Below are positions 10,586-23,589 of a stretch of DNA of 64,000 bases, piece by piece. Every line of letters starts with the position of its first letter. The stretch's first letter is position 1. The stretch spans positions 682,001 to 746,000 of the forward strand of contig PQWQ01000001.1 in the NCBI GenBank assembly GCA_002943765.1, given 5' to 3'. This stretch comes from Psoroptes ovis (Eukaryota > Arthropoda > Arachnida > Sarcoptiformes > Psoroptidae). Both the position numbers and the translations under genes were made by a program. The notes below the pieces were generated by a model, which had not been told where the DNA came from, searched no databases, and worked only from the letters and a program-made list of their open reading frames with translations.

Positions 10586-13500
10586 TCGACCTTCGACCCT
10601 GGATGGTCGAAATATAATAATAAATCAAAACTATGTATGAACGAACAAATGAAAATCAAAATAATTATTTCATTTTATTCTTTCTTTTCTTTTTGGGCAA
10701 AATTCACCATAATAAACATACATCCAGAGTTGTCATTACACTCAACACATGAACACAAACACAAATAATAAATGAATAATTCAAATTTTTGAATATTAAC
10801 GATGATGGCAAAAAATCAAGGTAAAAAATGTTGTTCACATAAACACAATAATAATCATAAAAAGAACACAAAAATCATATAAACTTTAACCTTTACGAAA
10901 TATTTCATTTATTATTGAATATTATTCATGAATGTTGAATCAAGATAAAGAATTTTTATTCATTTATTATTATTGAAATAATGTGTTGTAGTTAGATGAT
11001 GATGTTTGCACACTTGTTGCACACATATAGGCACATTGATTTGAAAGGTTGTTTGTTTTGTTTTGTTTTAAATGTTGATCAAGATGAATGTAAATGTAAT
11101 GTAATGTAAACACACACATAGATATACACACAATACACAGGTTATTGGCCAAATTTTCAAATAGAAAAATATTCAGATTCTTGAACAATTCAATTCAACA
11201 AATAATAATAATACAGTCTCAATGATCACTTGACAGAACCACACACAAGCACATAAATACAACACACTCAATACAAGACTAGAATTGGCATTTAAATTGG
11301 AATTTGTTCATTTGTATTTGCTTGATTTACATGAACACCAGTGAAGCATCGATTAAGCACGAGCATTTAATTATTATTTGAGTTATTTTAATATTTTGTT
11401 CTTGATTCAACATTGAAATTGCTTTGAGTTTTTCAATTTTTGTCGATATTGGATGAACTTTGATGTTTAAAGATGATGATTAAAGAGCTTGATTTAAGCT
11501 TGATACATTTTTTTTCGTTTTTCAAAAATTGTGAAAACAAATTTAAATTAATTTTCAATTTTTTTTTTAAATTTTAATTTGAATTTATTTTTTGACAGCA
11601 AAAAAAATGCCTTTAGAAACATTATGATACACTTTTCTTGGACATTTTCAAAACATTCAAAATAAATCGAATAATATCAGATATGAAATAATTGAGCTCA
11701 ATTACTATTTATTTGATTTTTTCACGAATAAAATTATTTGAAATTAATTTTACATTTCTTCAGTGCAGTACACAAACGAATGCATATAATTAGATCAAAT
11801 ATTTTTAAAAAAATGAATATTTAATAATAAATGTTTATATTTATAACTGAAGAAAAAAACTTGAACGAACCACCTAACGTATGGATAAAAATGATGATGA
11901 TGAAGATGATCATAATCAAGACGACGATTGATATATATTTTTAAAATGGTTCAAAATTTTATTTTGAAATTTTTACAAAAATAATTTTTTTCGAAATCAG
12001 ATTAATTGAATTACAATTTGAAGCTTGAATTTTGTACTATTTTGTTGTCGTACAACAATTTCAATTAGTAAATGTTTGCACATTACAGATGTGACATTGA
12101 TAATTTTAGTTTTTTTTAATGAAAAAATTTGAAATAAACAAGTAAAACACACACCGAGTCCTGACCAAACACTGCCACAAACACTCGTGATGATATAACG
12201 GTTTCTATCGTTTGAAAAATGTGGAAAAATTTTGTAGAAATATACCAATGTATATCCATGTGAGCACCACAATGTATTTTGTGTGATCATTTTCAAATAA
12301 ATGAATGATGAAGATGATGGAAAAAAACAATTTTTCTCTTTTGTTTTTTCAATTGAAAATTTCTCTTTGAAACAAGCAACATTTTTTCCTAAAAATTTCT
12401 CCTCGGTATTATTGGCGTCTCTTACATTCATTTTGTTAAAATCAAATTGAATCAAATGGAAAAAATTAAAAAACATTTTGGCCATTGAAATTACAGATTG
12501 ATATTAACAGTGAAAAAAAAAACGAAAAATGTGAATTGAAAAATTTAAAGATGTACAGCAAAGGAATTCAAGACATCAAACAAACTGAAAATTCATTTAA
12601 ATGAGAAAAAATTCCAGTCAAACAAACAGACAAAAAAAGAAGCACAACCACTTGTTGCTTCACATTTTGTATTGTTTTTAATGAGATTTAATTATTGTTT
12701 TGAAGAATAATTCCATGATTGATTTGAAAAGGTTTGGTCAATTTGGTTAATTTAATAATGAAAATTTATTCGAAATTCTTCAATAAACACTCACGCACAG
12801 ATAACAGGAATCTTATTCATTCATTATCTTCAGAAGGAGTAATTAAATTCAGGTCAAAGCAGAAAATTATGAAATATGGATTGAATTTTTATAATTCATA
12901 CTAAGTATTCAAGTAGTATGGAATAATTGACAGGTACCGAGTAGATTTTTCATTCCTTTACAAATCAAATTAATAGAAAAATGATTTTTTTATTTTGTAT
13001 TAATTCATGAATTTATTCAATCAAATGTTTTTCATATGAAACATTTCATTTTATGAAAAATGCTCCAAATTATTCAATTCAATTCGGCTAATGTATCAAC
13101 AACAACAACAATAAATCATTGAATCACGAAATTTGGATTGTCATTTCAATGATAATATCTATAACTAATACCATCTAATACTTCCAGATAAAAATGCGGC
13201 GAAAAATATTTACAAAATATCAAACTGCCAAAAAAATGTGAACCGGAACAAACAAAAGAATGTAAAAACAACAGAAAAAAAATTTTTTTTTTTCCCAATT
13301 CATAAATCGGATTAAAAATGTCCAAATAGAAAATCATGATGATGAAAATATAGTTAATATAATAAATGAAACAACGGTGGTAACATTACATATATAACAA
13401 TAACAATGATAATAATAATAATGTTCAAAAAACAAAAACAAACTTGTTGACAGCTGAATAATATGTTTTAATCAAAGAAAAACAAAAACAAAACAAATAA

Positions 13501-15564
13501 TAAATAAATGAAATGAAATCAAATCAAATAATAACAATGGTAAAAAGGAAGAAAATATTTATCATTTGTGTTGAATGATAAATATTTGTGTTGAATTGTT
13601 TTTGATAATGTTGTTGTACGTACTGATAAATAGGACTAAACAAGAGCAAATATCACAAAGATATGAATTGAAAAACTATGGTGAAAGATTGATTATTATG
13701 TGTCGGTGTGTGTGTTTTATGATGATTTTTATGAATTATTATTTTTGATTTGATTCAATTTAATTCAATTCAATTCAAAAATTATGAACATTTCTTCAGT
13801 GTGTATGCTTGGTCTTGTAAATTGTTTCATCAAAACATATTATTTGTTTACTTGCTTTACTGGCTTTACATTGTTTTATTATTTCATTTTCATTTTTGAT
13901 TATTATTTTTATTTATTTATTTTTCATTTTATGACAACATAAACACAGAAATAATAATAAAAAATAAACAATTTATTGAAAATTGAGCTGGTTGTTCGAA
14001 ATGTATGTAGAAAAACACAAACAAATTGTTGTTGGTAATAATGTGATCATTGGCTATGATCGTCGGTGCTTGGCATACTTTATTTATACCCTTTAACAAA
14101 TATTTCATGTGCCAGAAAAATTACAGTTTTTAAGATAGTTCAATTTTTAAGAAATACAAAGAAAGAAGCAAGCAAAGGTAATAGGGAGGAGAATGTGCCA
14201 AAGAAGAACATAGCTATTTCAACACAATTGTCAGTAATAATAATAGTCAACGACAACGACTACAAACATCAAATAATAATAATAATTATTGTTATTACAC
14301 AAACAAAATCAATGTTTAATTCGTGTCATTTTAATTGTATGATTTGAAATTATTATTATTATTATCATTATTATGATTATGATGTAAACACACACACACA
14401 CAATTATATTCATATGAATTTTATATGAAAAAAACAACAAAAGACAAACAAATATTTTATTTTCAAAAATTATAATTCACATCCAATACACACACAAACA
14501 CACACACAAGTGATTCAAGTGATGATTTGGTATTTATGATTTGTATTTGATTTGAATTTGACCTGGTTTTTTTGAATTTTGTCATTGATTTTTTTTTTTT
14601 TTTTTTTTGATTGAAAATAATTAAAGATGATAATGGAATGCGAAATCAAATTCAAATATTAATTAAATTGAATCAAATCAATTAAAATTGATAAAATCAA
14701 TTCAAATCAGTTCAATCAAATCAATCAAGATCAAATGAAAATAACAATGAAAAATAACGAAACAATCAAAACAATTTGACAATATGACTTTGAATTTGAA
14801 ATTTTGAAAATTTTTTGAAAAATTTCAAATCAATCATCAAGTTTTAGAGAGTAAATCAATCAAAAATCTATGTGTAATAATCATTTGAGTCAAGATCGTC
14901 ATTTTGATCGTCGATCGTTAGATTCAATTCAATTTCAATCTCTCAATTTGTTTCAATCATTCATTGTTTCGATTCATTTCAAACATTGTTGTTCAAAGAA
15001 CAAAATTTGAAATGAAAAGACTTTTGTGTTTTTAATCATTTAATTTCATATCTGTTTGTGCTGTGCTGTGATTAGATACATCAGCCAAATAGATAATAGA
15101 AGATTTGGCGTTTTTTTTTGTTTTTTTTCTGGGTAGGCCCTGAGTGTGTGTGGGAGTTGTTTGCTTCGAAAAAAATGAATCAAAATGACGATAAAATGAA
15201 AGCTGATAGAATCTGCGAAACGATGATAATAAACAGCCACAAAATAACTGGAGAAAAATGGCCGAAAAAAAAATGAATGAATTGATTTTTGCTGTAATCA
15301 GCAGTAGCCATTTTTGAATTTTGAAAATTTTCAACATTTAATCTGCTGTTGTTTTGTTTTAATTTCTAGCCTTTTGTTTTTTTGTTTCCGGAACCTTTGT
15401 GTGTGTGTGTTTTAATATTGTAAATACACAATTTTTTGGCTGAGTAAAATGAAAAAATTTCCTAAATACAAAATGATGTTAAAGTCACGATTGTTTTTCA
15501 TTTTTATAAATATTTTTTTTTTTGATTCATTTTCATTTATTTCTCTTGCTATTTAAAAATATTT

Positions 15565-15643
15565 GCCGTGTCCGAAAAGTTTTAGCCGATTTTCATGTGC
15601 AACTCTATTTGATTTGAGCGAAATGAACTTTTCGGACAGCCTA
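15565..15643. mobile_element. Mariner-like foldback MITE, copy 1
   Basis: The ends are inverted: GTCCGAAAAGTT near 15570-15582 and AACTTTTCGGAC near 15626-15637, with about 40 bases between. The right end reads into CC-TA, as expected of a TA-targeting mariner element; the left end is decayed. It has no transposase. It shares its terminal motif with the copies at 18501 and 35520. Confidence 0.7.
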
Positions 15644-18500
15644 ATTACATAGATAGATATTTATGTATTAAAACAATATTATTAATGATAATGGTGATAA
15701 TAATAATAATATAAATATGAAGAAGTATTTAAAATAAAAAACAAAAAAAATATGAAATAAAAATTTTAATGCTCAATTGTTGATGCATTTTAATTGTTGA
15801 ATATAAATAAATGTGCTAAACCCTTAGACAATCACAAAACAATGCGTAATGATGATGATGATCATAATCAAGAATAGTTGAAAATTTCAAAACAATAATG
15901 ATAATGATAGATTGGTGATGAAAAATGATATAAAAATAAAGATAAGACGTTCCATAGGAACCAAAGTGATGCCGATTGTCATTTATATATGAATGAATGA
16001 ATGTATTATGGAATAGAAAAATACTCCGGTAGACATAAGCGGAAATATTTTCATTAAGGAATTTTTTGAAAAATATTTTCATTCAAATTTCGGTGAAATT
16101 GTCGTTTGAAATTAAATAAAAGAAGACAATAAAAACCGTTGGACACTTTTTGTTTTGTTGCTTTAATATGATCATTTATCTTTATTTTCGACTATTTGAA
16201 TTTTTCATTTATCATTATTATTAAATTCAATGGATGCAAATAGCAATTTGATGACAATTTTCTAAGCTTAAAATTCAACTGTTTTGATTCAAAAAAACAA
16301 TCATTTTTCAAAGTTTTGAAACCTTTCAAAACAGTTTGAAAAATGAATTCATTATAAAAAACTATGGAAAAATGAATCATTTATTTGAAATTTGAAATTC
16401 AAAAGCTTTTGGCATCAAAATTGAATGTGAAAAATTGAAAAATTGAAAAATTAAATTTGATCTCTTTTTTTTCGATCGAGTTTTTGAATTGAGCTGAAAT
16501 TTTCAACCATTTCTCTGCCGATGTATCAAAAAACTAATGGCATAATTTTTCAATAATAGCCATCGGGCTTTATTTTATTCAAAAATTAAAATTGAAATTG
16601 AACCAATTTTTTTTTTCTCAAAAAAATTCGCAATGAAAAATTTCCAAGCCATTTGGCTCGATACAAATATGTGTGTATGTGTGTGCGCGCAACCAATATT
16701 AATCAAAATGGATTGAAATCAATGAATACAAATGATAATGATGATGATGATGATAATCATCATTAATTATTCAATAATGATAATGATTATTCGAATAATC
16801 ATTTTGAAATGAATGAATGAATGAATGATTAGATGGTTGGCAAAAGAAAGCCCACGATTGAATGAATTCATTTTAAAAGAAAATTTCATTTTCTTTTTTC
16901 AAAAAAAAAATTCAAATTCAAATTCAATTTTAATTTTTCAATCAATCATTTGTTCAATAGTTTTGGAGTTTTGTCTTTGATTGATTCGCATTAATAATTT
17001 CATTATTATTATTAACATTATTATTACATAATACAATCAAAATTAATTTGTTTCCAAGAAGAAAAACGAAGAAGAAGAAGAAGAAGAAGAAATGGAAATG
17101 AATAGAAAACTAATGATAATTGCTTTTTACCTGTTGCAAAATGAACGAAAAATAAGCGAAAAATATGAATGAAATCAAATGAAATTGGAAAATTTTCAAT
17201 TAATTTTTCTAATCCCAAAAGTGCTGGAAAGATTAACCGAAATGCTCAAGATTAACCATCATAATGGTGTAATGTAATGTAAATACATTTAAGAAATGAA
17301 ATTAATTTCAATGGTTTGAACATGAAATTGACGATTATGATGATGGTGATGATGATGATGATCGAATGATCATAATAAAATATGATCCATGTTTAATAAT
17401 AATGAATTTTTATCAAAGCAAAAATCGAAAAAATCGATGCATTCATAAATATAAATCAATAATCAACAACAACAATCAATTCAATCTGAAAATGAGAAAT
17501 GTGCGTAAACATTAAGCCGGAAGAATTGATTGAATGTTTTGAATATTTTAATAATCGAAAGTGTTTTCACAATTTTTTCAAAAAAAAACAAAACAATCAA
17601 ACGAAGTGAGAGTGGACGAAATGTGTTTTCTGTTAGTGAAATTGATTGAAATTGAATGATTTGAAATTGAAATTGATAACATTTTTCAAGATTACGGATT
17701 TATAGCAACAGGTTAAATTGAATGGAAGATAAGACTTACACTTTTCAGCGAAAAAAGCAAAACAATCACCGATTGAAATTGATATCATTGACCGAATCTC
17801 GAAATCGAAAGGATCAATCGATCGATTGATTGATCGATTGAGGCGAGAAAAAAAAATCGTTTGTATCAAAACAAAAAATCCCGTATTTTTGATCAAAAAT
17901 GTACTTGAATTATCATTATTATTATTATTGCCATTATCTTTTAACACCTTTATGTGTTGTTCATGTTATCATTATACATAGATTATTATCATTACCATTA
18001 TTATCATGAATGATTGATAAGATATAAATGATAATAATAATCATAATGAATCGAAATGATAATCAAAAAAACGGTTATCAATTGTGAATTGAAATTCAAT
18101 TGATACTTTCAATCTGAAACATCAAAACATTCAATTTTATCATTGATAATGATAATGGTGATCGATAAAGGCAAAAGATAATAATAAGGATGATGATCAC
18201 TTGTAACCGATGATGATAAAATGATAATAATAATAATAATCAAAAAGTACCGACATGATAACAATAACCGTTGATCATCATCATCATCATCGGCCATTCA
18301 TCATCATTAACATCAATACCTGAAAATTCACACCTTACGAAGTGGTAAAAAAGCGAAGAAGAAATATTTCATCACTTTTTGCAAAAATCAATCAAGCAAT
18401 TATCGATTAGATTCAAGTTTGAAATATTAAGAATCGTAATTTTAATTATCAAAAAATTATTTGGGCGTTTTTTTAGAAAATATTTTTCATTTATAATAAT

Positions 18501-18577
18501 GGGTCGTCCAAAAAGTTCTTGCGCATAAATCAATCGAATGTCCATTTGAAAATCGGCAAGAACTTTTCGGACAACCC
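18501..18577. mobile_element. Mariner-like foldback MITE, copy 2
   Basis: The left end, GGGTCGTCCAAAAAGTTCTTG, is mirrored by CAAGAACTTTTCGGACAACCC at the right end, with a few mismatches. The total length is about 77 bases. The TA flanks expected of mariner elements are not preserved. It is non-coding and depends on a transposase from elsewhere. Confidence 0.7.
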
Positions 18578-19077
18578 AACCATTTGATCACAAATAAGTT
18601 GTAATTATTTTTAACAATTAATTATTTATTTCTTCGTATTTTTCTTCGAAATTTCAAATTAATTTCATTTATGATTACACAGGTAAACAACAGGCACACA
18701 CACATACATTTGCCAATGCTTTGTTTCCATACATTTCATCAATAATCATTGATTTTTTTGCAAACATCTGTTGTTGTTGTTGTTGCTGTTATTTGTGGTT
18801 TGTTCGATCGTCGATCATGTGTGTGGTGCGTGTGTGTCGGCATGAATAAATGGTGGAAAAAAAACCATATGCGAATGAATGAATGAATGAAATACTTGTC
18901 ACGAATGTGTATTGATAATTATTATTATTATAATTATCATTCGTGGACAAACACACACAGAAATGAAACAAAACAAATGAATGAATGAATGAATGAATGG
19001 ATGGATGGATGCTCGAATTTTGAAATTTTTAAAAATCGACAAAATTAAAAATCTTGTACATTTTAACTGATTTTCAA

Positions 19078-19281
19078 TTATTTTTCATCCACCATCATCA
19101 ATCCACCTCCTCTCGTGGTATCACCTGTTGATTCAACTGTATTCGATATGAATAAGGATACAGCGTTATTACACTGTGCGTGTGGTCCAGTTGCGAATTG
19201 AAAATTGACAATTTTCTTGTCACAAATTCGTCGACAAATATGCAAACAATTTTTCTGGTCAATTTTCAAAAGATTTTCCAT
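19078..19281 (-). CDS. Possible small unrecognised protein (67 codons)
   Basis: The frame runs ATG to stop, with four Cys and ordinary amino-acid composition in the second half (a GGG-LMMVDEK ending). This stands out from the repeat-derived frames around it. I do not recognise it and see no clear signal peptide or second exon. It may be a terminal exon of an unseen gene or chance. Confidence 0.2.
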   Translation of the reverse strand: MENLLKIDQKNCLHICRRICDKKIVNFQFATGPHAQCNNAVSLFISNTVESTGDTTRGGGLMMVDEK

Positions 19282-19487
19282 AAGTTTTACATAAGATTAC
19301 AAAGGAGATTTGTTCATGCGTTTCAATAATGCGTGGATATATTCCATTTTATTGAGAAATTTTGAAATTTAAAAAACTTGAAATTTTTATTTTTTGCATA
19401 AGAAAAATTAATGAATGGATAAATAAATCGGTGTTCAATCATTCGTGGCCAAATGAAATGAAATGAAATGAAAACATAAAAAATAAA

Positions 19488-19512
19488 CAACACCTAGAAA
19501 TTGTAGGTGTTG
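19488..19512. repeat. 9-bp inverted repeat (hairpin)
   Basis: CAACACCTA (19488-19496) and TAGGTGTTG (19504-19512) pair perfectly around a seven-base loop. It lies about 360 bases upstream of the secreted-protein gene, with no evident role. Confidence 0.7.
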
Positions 19513-19867
19513 TAAAATGTATAATAAATGACGATTTGATTATTATTATTATTGTCATTGTATATTTCAATGACAATAAATAATAATAATAATTATCTAA
19601 GAATGAATGAATGAGTGAAAAAATTTGAAAATCTTTGGCCGAAAATAAAAATTTGACAAATCATTTTTATTTTAGCATTTGAATTTGACAAAGAAAATAT
19701 TTCTATTTCTATTTCGATTGTTTCAATTGATTTACATGTTATTTTTATCAAATTTATTTTCCAAAAATAAATCAATCGATCAATCAACTAAATTTTAAAT
19801 AATAAAATATTCAATCGATAATAAATAAGTGAATCAATCAATCAATCTATCAATCTCACAATCAATC

Positions 19868-20595
19868 ATGAATGGTTTCAATTTATCAATAATATTGATA
19901 TTATTATCATCATTTTCGGTTGTTATTATTAATAGTGATAATAATAATAACAATAATAATAAAAAAGTAGATGAAAAAACAAATTGTGACAAAGCTATCA
20001 ACGCATTGGTCGAAGAATGTACAAGTATCCGTAATATGTTGACAAGCGATTCAAGTTTTGATGCAAATATTGTTTGTTGGTATGTTTTGTGTTTCATTTT
20101 TTTTTTTTAAATTTTTATTTTCGATGTTATTTTGATCAAACTGAAATTATCAATATAAAATTATTCTATCGATCATCATCGATTATTATTATTTAAATTT
20201 TTAAATTTCAACCCTCATTATATTTTTAATTTATTCATTTTCTTCATATATTTCATATATAAAAATATAGCAAATATGCACGATATGATCTTTGTATGGG
20301 ATCATTAAAACGATTGCTATCATCAACACAAGCAATGAACATTTGTCAAGAATCAAAATTTGATGAAAAAATCAAAAATGTTGAACCGGATAATCAAATA
20401 AAAAATATTCAGAAAAAATGTGAAAATTATGATAAAAAACAATGTATAACCAATGTATTAAGCGATACATGGAATACGATCAATCAACATTATAATCTAA
20501 CCGAAATATCATCAACATTAAGTAAAAATGTAAACGAAGCAATGGAATCGATTGGTGGTTTTTTTAAAAATATACAAAATCGTTTTCAATCATAA
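19868..20595 (+). CDS. Small secreted Cys-containing protein, two exons
   Basis: The model joins exon 19868-20079 to exon 20271-20595 through a GT-AG intron (TG|GTATGT...AATATAG|C). The split TGC codon keeps frame and gives 178 residues. The start is the ATG directly before a hydrophobic signal peptide (MNGFNLSIILILLSS, residues 1-15 of about 22); an in-frame ATG at 19829 would add 13 polar residues. A short poly-Asn run follows, then a domain with Cys residues at both sides of the splice junction and in the motifs YDLCMG, NICQES, KKCENY and KQCIT. The C terminus is amphipathic. I do not recognise the family. It converges on LTN1. Coherent splice phase, signal peptide and even Cys spacing favour a real gene. 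Confidence 0.6.
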
Positions 20596-23589
20596 TCATC
20601 ATCATAATAATAATCTTAATATGAATTTAATATTATTACAAAACATAAAATTTTATTTCAAATTTTCAATTATCAATTTTCAAATTTTTTTTTATTCTTC
20701 ATTTATTTCCATTTTTTACTTTGACAATTTATTAAACACCTGTGCAAAAAGTAATTTCGTGAATAATGAAGCTGAATGAAATGAACATTTATCATTGTTT
20801 AATTGTACCATTTGTACAATTGTATTATGCAGAATACGAACGTCTGCAGACCATTTTCCTATTTTTTTTGATTTCAAAAAATGAATTTCACAATCCTTTC
20901 ATAGAAACAAATTGAAAACAAAACATGGAATTCGCGCTACGATCAAATGATAAAATTTTTTTTTTTCAATTGAAAAGCATTGAATTCAATATAAATGAAT
21001 GAATGAAACAAAAGATGAATTCAAAAAGTTGTTTCCATCATCATCATATCAAAATGACAATTGAATTTTGTATGAATACATGAATTCATATTAAAAATGA
21101 ATGATACAAATAGATTCAAAAACAATATATATTCAAATAGAAACATATTGCAACATACATTTGGTGGACACACACACGCACACATATACGTGAAATAAAT
21201 ATTCATAAAACGAAATAATTTACACATTTTCATTATAATTATTATTATTATTATTTCAAAAATAATGCGATCAAACGTTGTAAGATTATGATCATTTTTA
21301 TATTTGACAGAAATAAATTCTAAATAATAAAGAAATAATCTAAAAAAAGAAACAAACAAACAAACAAACATTTGTTTTTGAGCTTATTTACCTTATTGTT
21401 CTTCGGGTTCTAATACAATAAAACAAATTGTCCATTGTGTTGGCCGAGTTTTATATATATAAAACTATAGTTTTGTCTTTTGAAGTACACTTTGATCATT
21501 GTTTGTTTGTTTGTCAATTGTTAATTGTTCAATGTCATCATTGCCATCATCATCATCATCATCATGATCAGCATCATTATGCGCACAACACATGCATACA
21601 CATTGTTTTTTGAAATATTTTCAATTGTTTTTTCTTGAATTTAAATTTTAATGAAATTTGCGTAAGCTAATGTTCAAGCAAATGCTGCTGAACAATGTTC
21701 AACATCATTCATGCATCAAAAACGCGCTTTTTTTCGAAAAGTATTCAAAGTATTGCACTAATTTTAACTTGTTTAAAACTAATTTTAAAACCACAAAAAC
21801 AGACAAACAATTGTAATTAAATTAGTTGAAATGCTAATTCAAATGATAAACAGCAGATATTCAAATAAAAATAAGAAATAAAAAAAAACCATCCGAAACC
21901 ATGACAAGATAATGACAATTCTATGGTCGAAATTCAAATTAAAAATGATTAATTGATTCATTAAAAAAATTTTTTTATAAAAACAATTAAAATCTGGAAA
22001 AAAAATGAGATTAAATTGAAACAATAAAATTTCTAAGAAAAAAAAGGTTAATTGTTTCATTTTTAATCTTTGAAAGAATGAAATAAAATGAAATTAACCT
22101 TAATTATTTAATTTTTTCGGTGATGATTATTGATACCAGTTTCTGGTGGTGAGGTCAAGACAAGATAAACAAACATCCCTACCACCAGTGCCACACCAAA
22201 AATAATAATGTCAACCATATTATGTTTCATATGACAATTAGATCTAAATTTTTAAAATTTAAATTCATTTCATTATTCAATTTGTCATAGAAAGATGCTT
22301 AAAGTCACTTTGTCTCGAACAAAAAATTTCACCCATTTTTAAAGAATGAATAATGATAAACGACAGATAATGTACTTCATTGATTGATTGATATTAAAAT
22401 ATTTTTTGAAACAAAAACAATAAAAAATATTTTGGGCGCCAACATTTTTCGTTGTCGATTGTTCAGCGTGCCAACAACAATTATTGAATCGATAAATAAA
22501 TAATAAATTGAATTGATTCAATCGATTATTTAAAAATACAAATTTCTTTGGCCGAAAAAAATTTCCACCATCACCATTTATTGTTTGTTTTAAGCATTTC
22601 GAAATTGTAAAAGAAATGGGAAAAAATTTTTTGAATATTTGCTATTTTTGGCGTTGGTCATTGGTGTTTTTGGTGATGATCAACAAGTGTTATGTTGAAT
22701 TTCACATTTTCAAAGAAATCAATAAAAGAAAATAATGATCGGAAGTAATTTCGATTATCTCGTGGATTTAAGAAGAATTTCCATTTTGTTTTCCTCCCAA
22801 TATTAGCCAAACAAATACAAGTTCCGATCGGAAAATTATAATTGATTGATTTTTAATAATATATTGATTTTCACTGAATATTAATTCAAATTATCATAGA
22901 AAAAATTAATAATTATCAAGTCATAATATATGCATTAGCAGGTAATTATATTGATGCTAATGCTAATGCTAATGAAACATCTTTACCAAAAAAAAATTGA
23001 ACATTTTGTTGATCATTATTTTTGAATATAAATAATGAACAAAATAATACGATAAGATTCGAAGAAGAAATTATTGTTCATAGATTTTTTTTTTTTTTTT
23101 TTTTTTGCTAATCGTTGATTGATAATAATCATAATAATTGTAAATTCATGTATATTTCAATAATGTAATAATAATAATAATAATAATGTAAAAGATATAT
23201 ACACCAAAAGTCAATAATCGTTAGTTAAAAAAAAAAAATATTAATTGTCACGTTTTCCTTTATTTTCAATTTTGGTTTGGTCAGAAAATAATGAGAAGAT
23301 GGAATACAAATGGCCCATGTTTGATCGATATCAATAAATCAACGCATATCGAATCGATAATTTATTGTTTGTTTATCGAAAGGGAAGATGTTTTCGTTTC
23401 TCCAATTGATTCCCTCTTTGTTTTGGATGCATCAACTCTTTTATTTCTTACCTTTGATTGTTTTTTGATCAAATCGAAGAGGCTGTGAGTTTAAATTTCG
23501 TTTTCTTCGATACAAAAGGACAGATTTTATTCTTATTAAACATATTGTTTTAAAATTTTGATCACATTTTTCAAAATTAAAATCATCAA
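20596..23589. other. Intergenic between secreted-protein gene and LTN1
   Basis: This is the shared 3' flank of two converging genes. I saw no credible coding frame. It contains A/T runs (23086-23106), a CAT run near 21550 and three GCTAAT units at 22956-22973. The AATAAA used by LTN1 is listed separately. Confidence 0.55.
23526..23531 (-). terminator. Poly(A) signal of LTN1
   Basis: AATAAA on the minus strand, about 60 bases past the LTN1 stop codon, and the first such hexamer downstream. Confidence 0.55.

Larger units (their letters stand above)
8796..19867. other. 11-kb intergenic region without recognisable genes
   Basis: Both strands were read. No open frame resembles a known family; the longest (11997-12485, minus) is Phe/Lys/Asn-rich and lacks domains. 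The region holds two mariner-like foldbacks (15565-15643, 18501-18577), a hairpin at 19488-19512, long A or T runs (for example near 9945 and 10555) and many ATT/ATG runs. A 67-codon minus-strand frame at 19078-19281 has more balanced composition than its surroundings and is listed separately. Confidence 0.55.

Noticed and set aside
11997..12485. 162-codon minus-strand open frame
   Set aside because: Its composition mirrors the AT-rich DNA; it has no domain, no signal peptide and no convincing splice partner.
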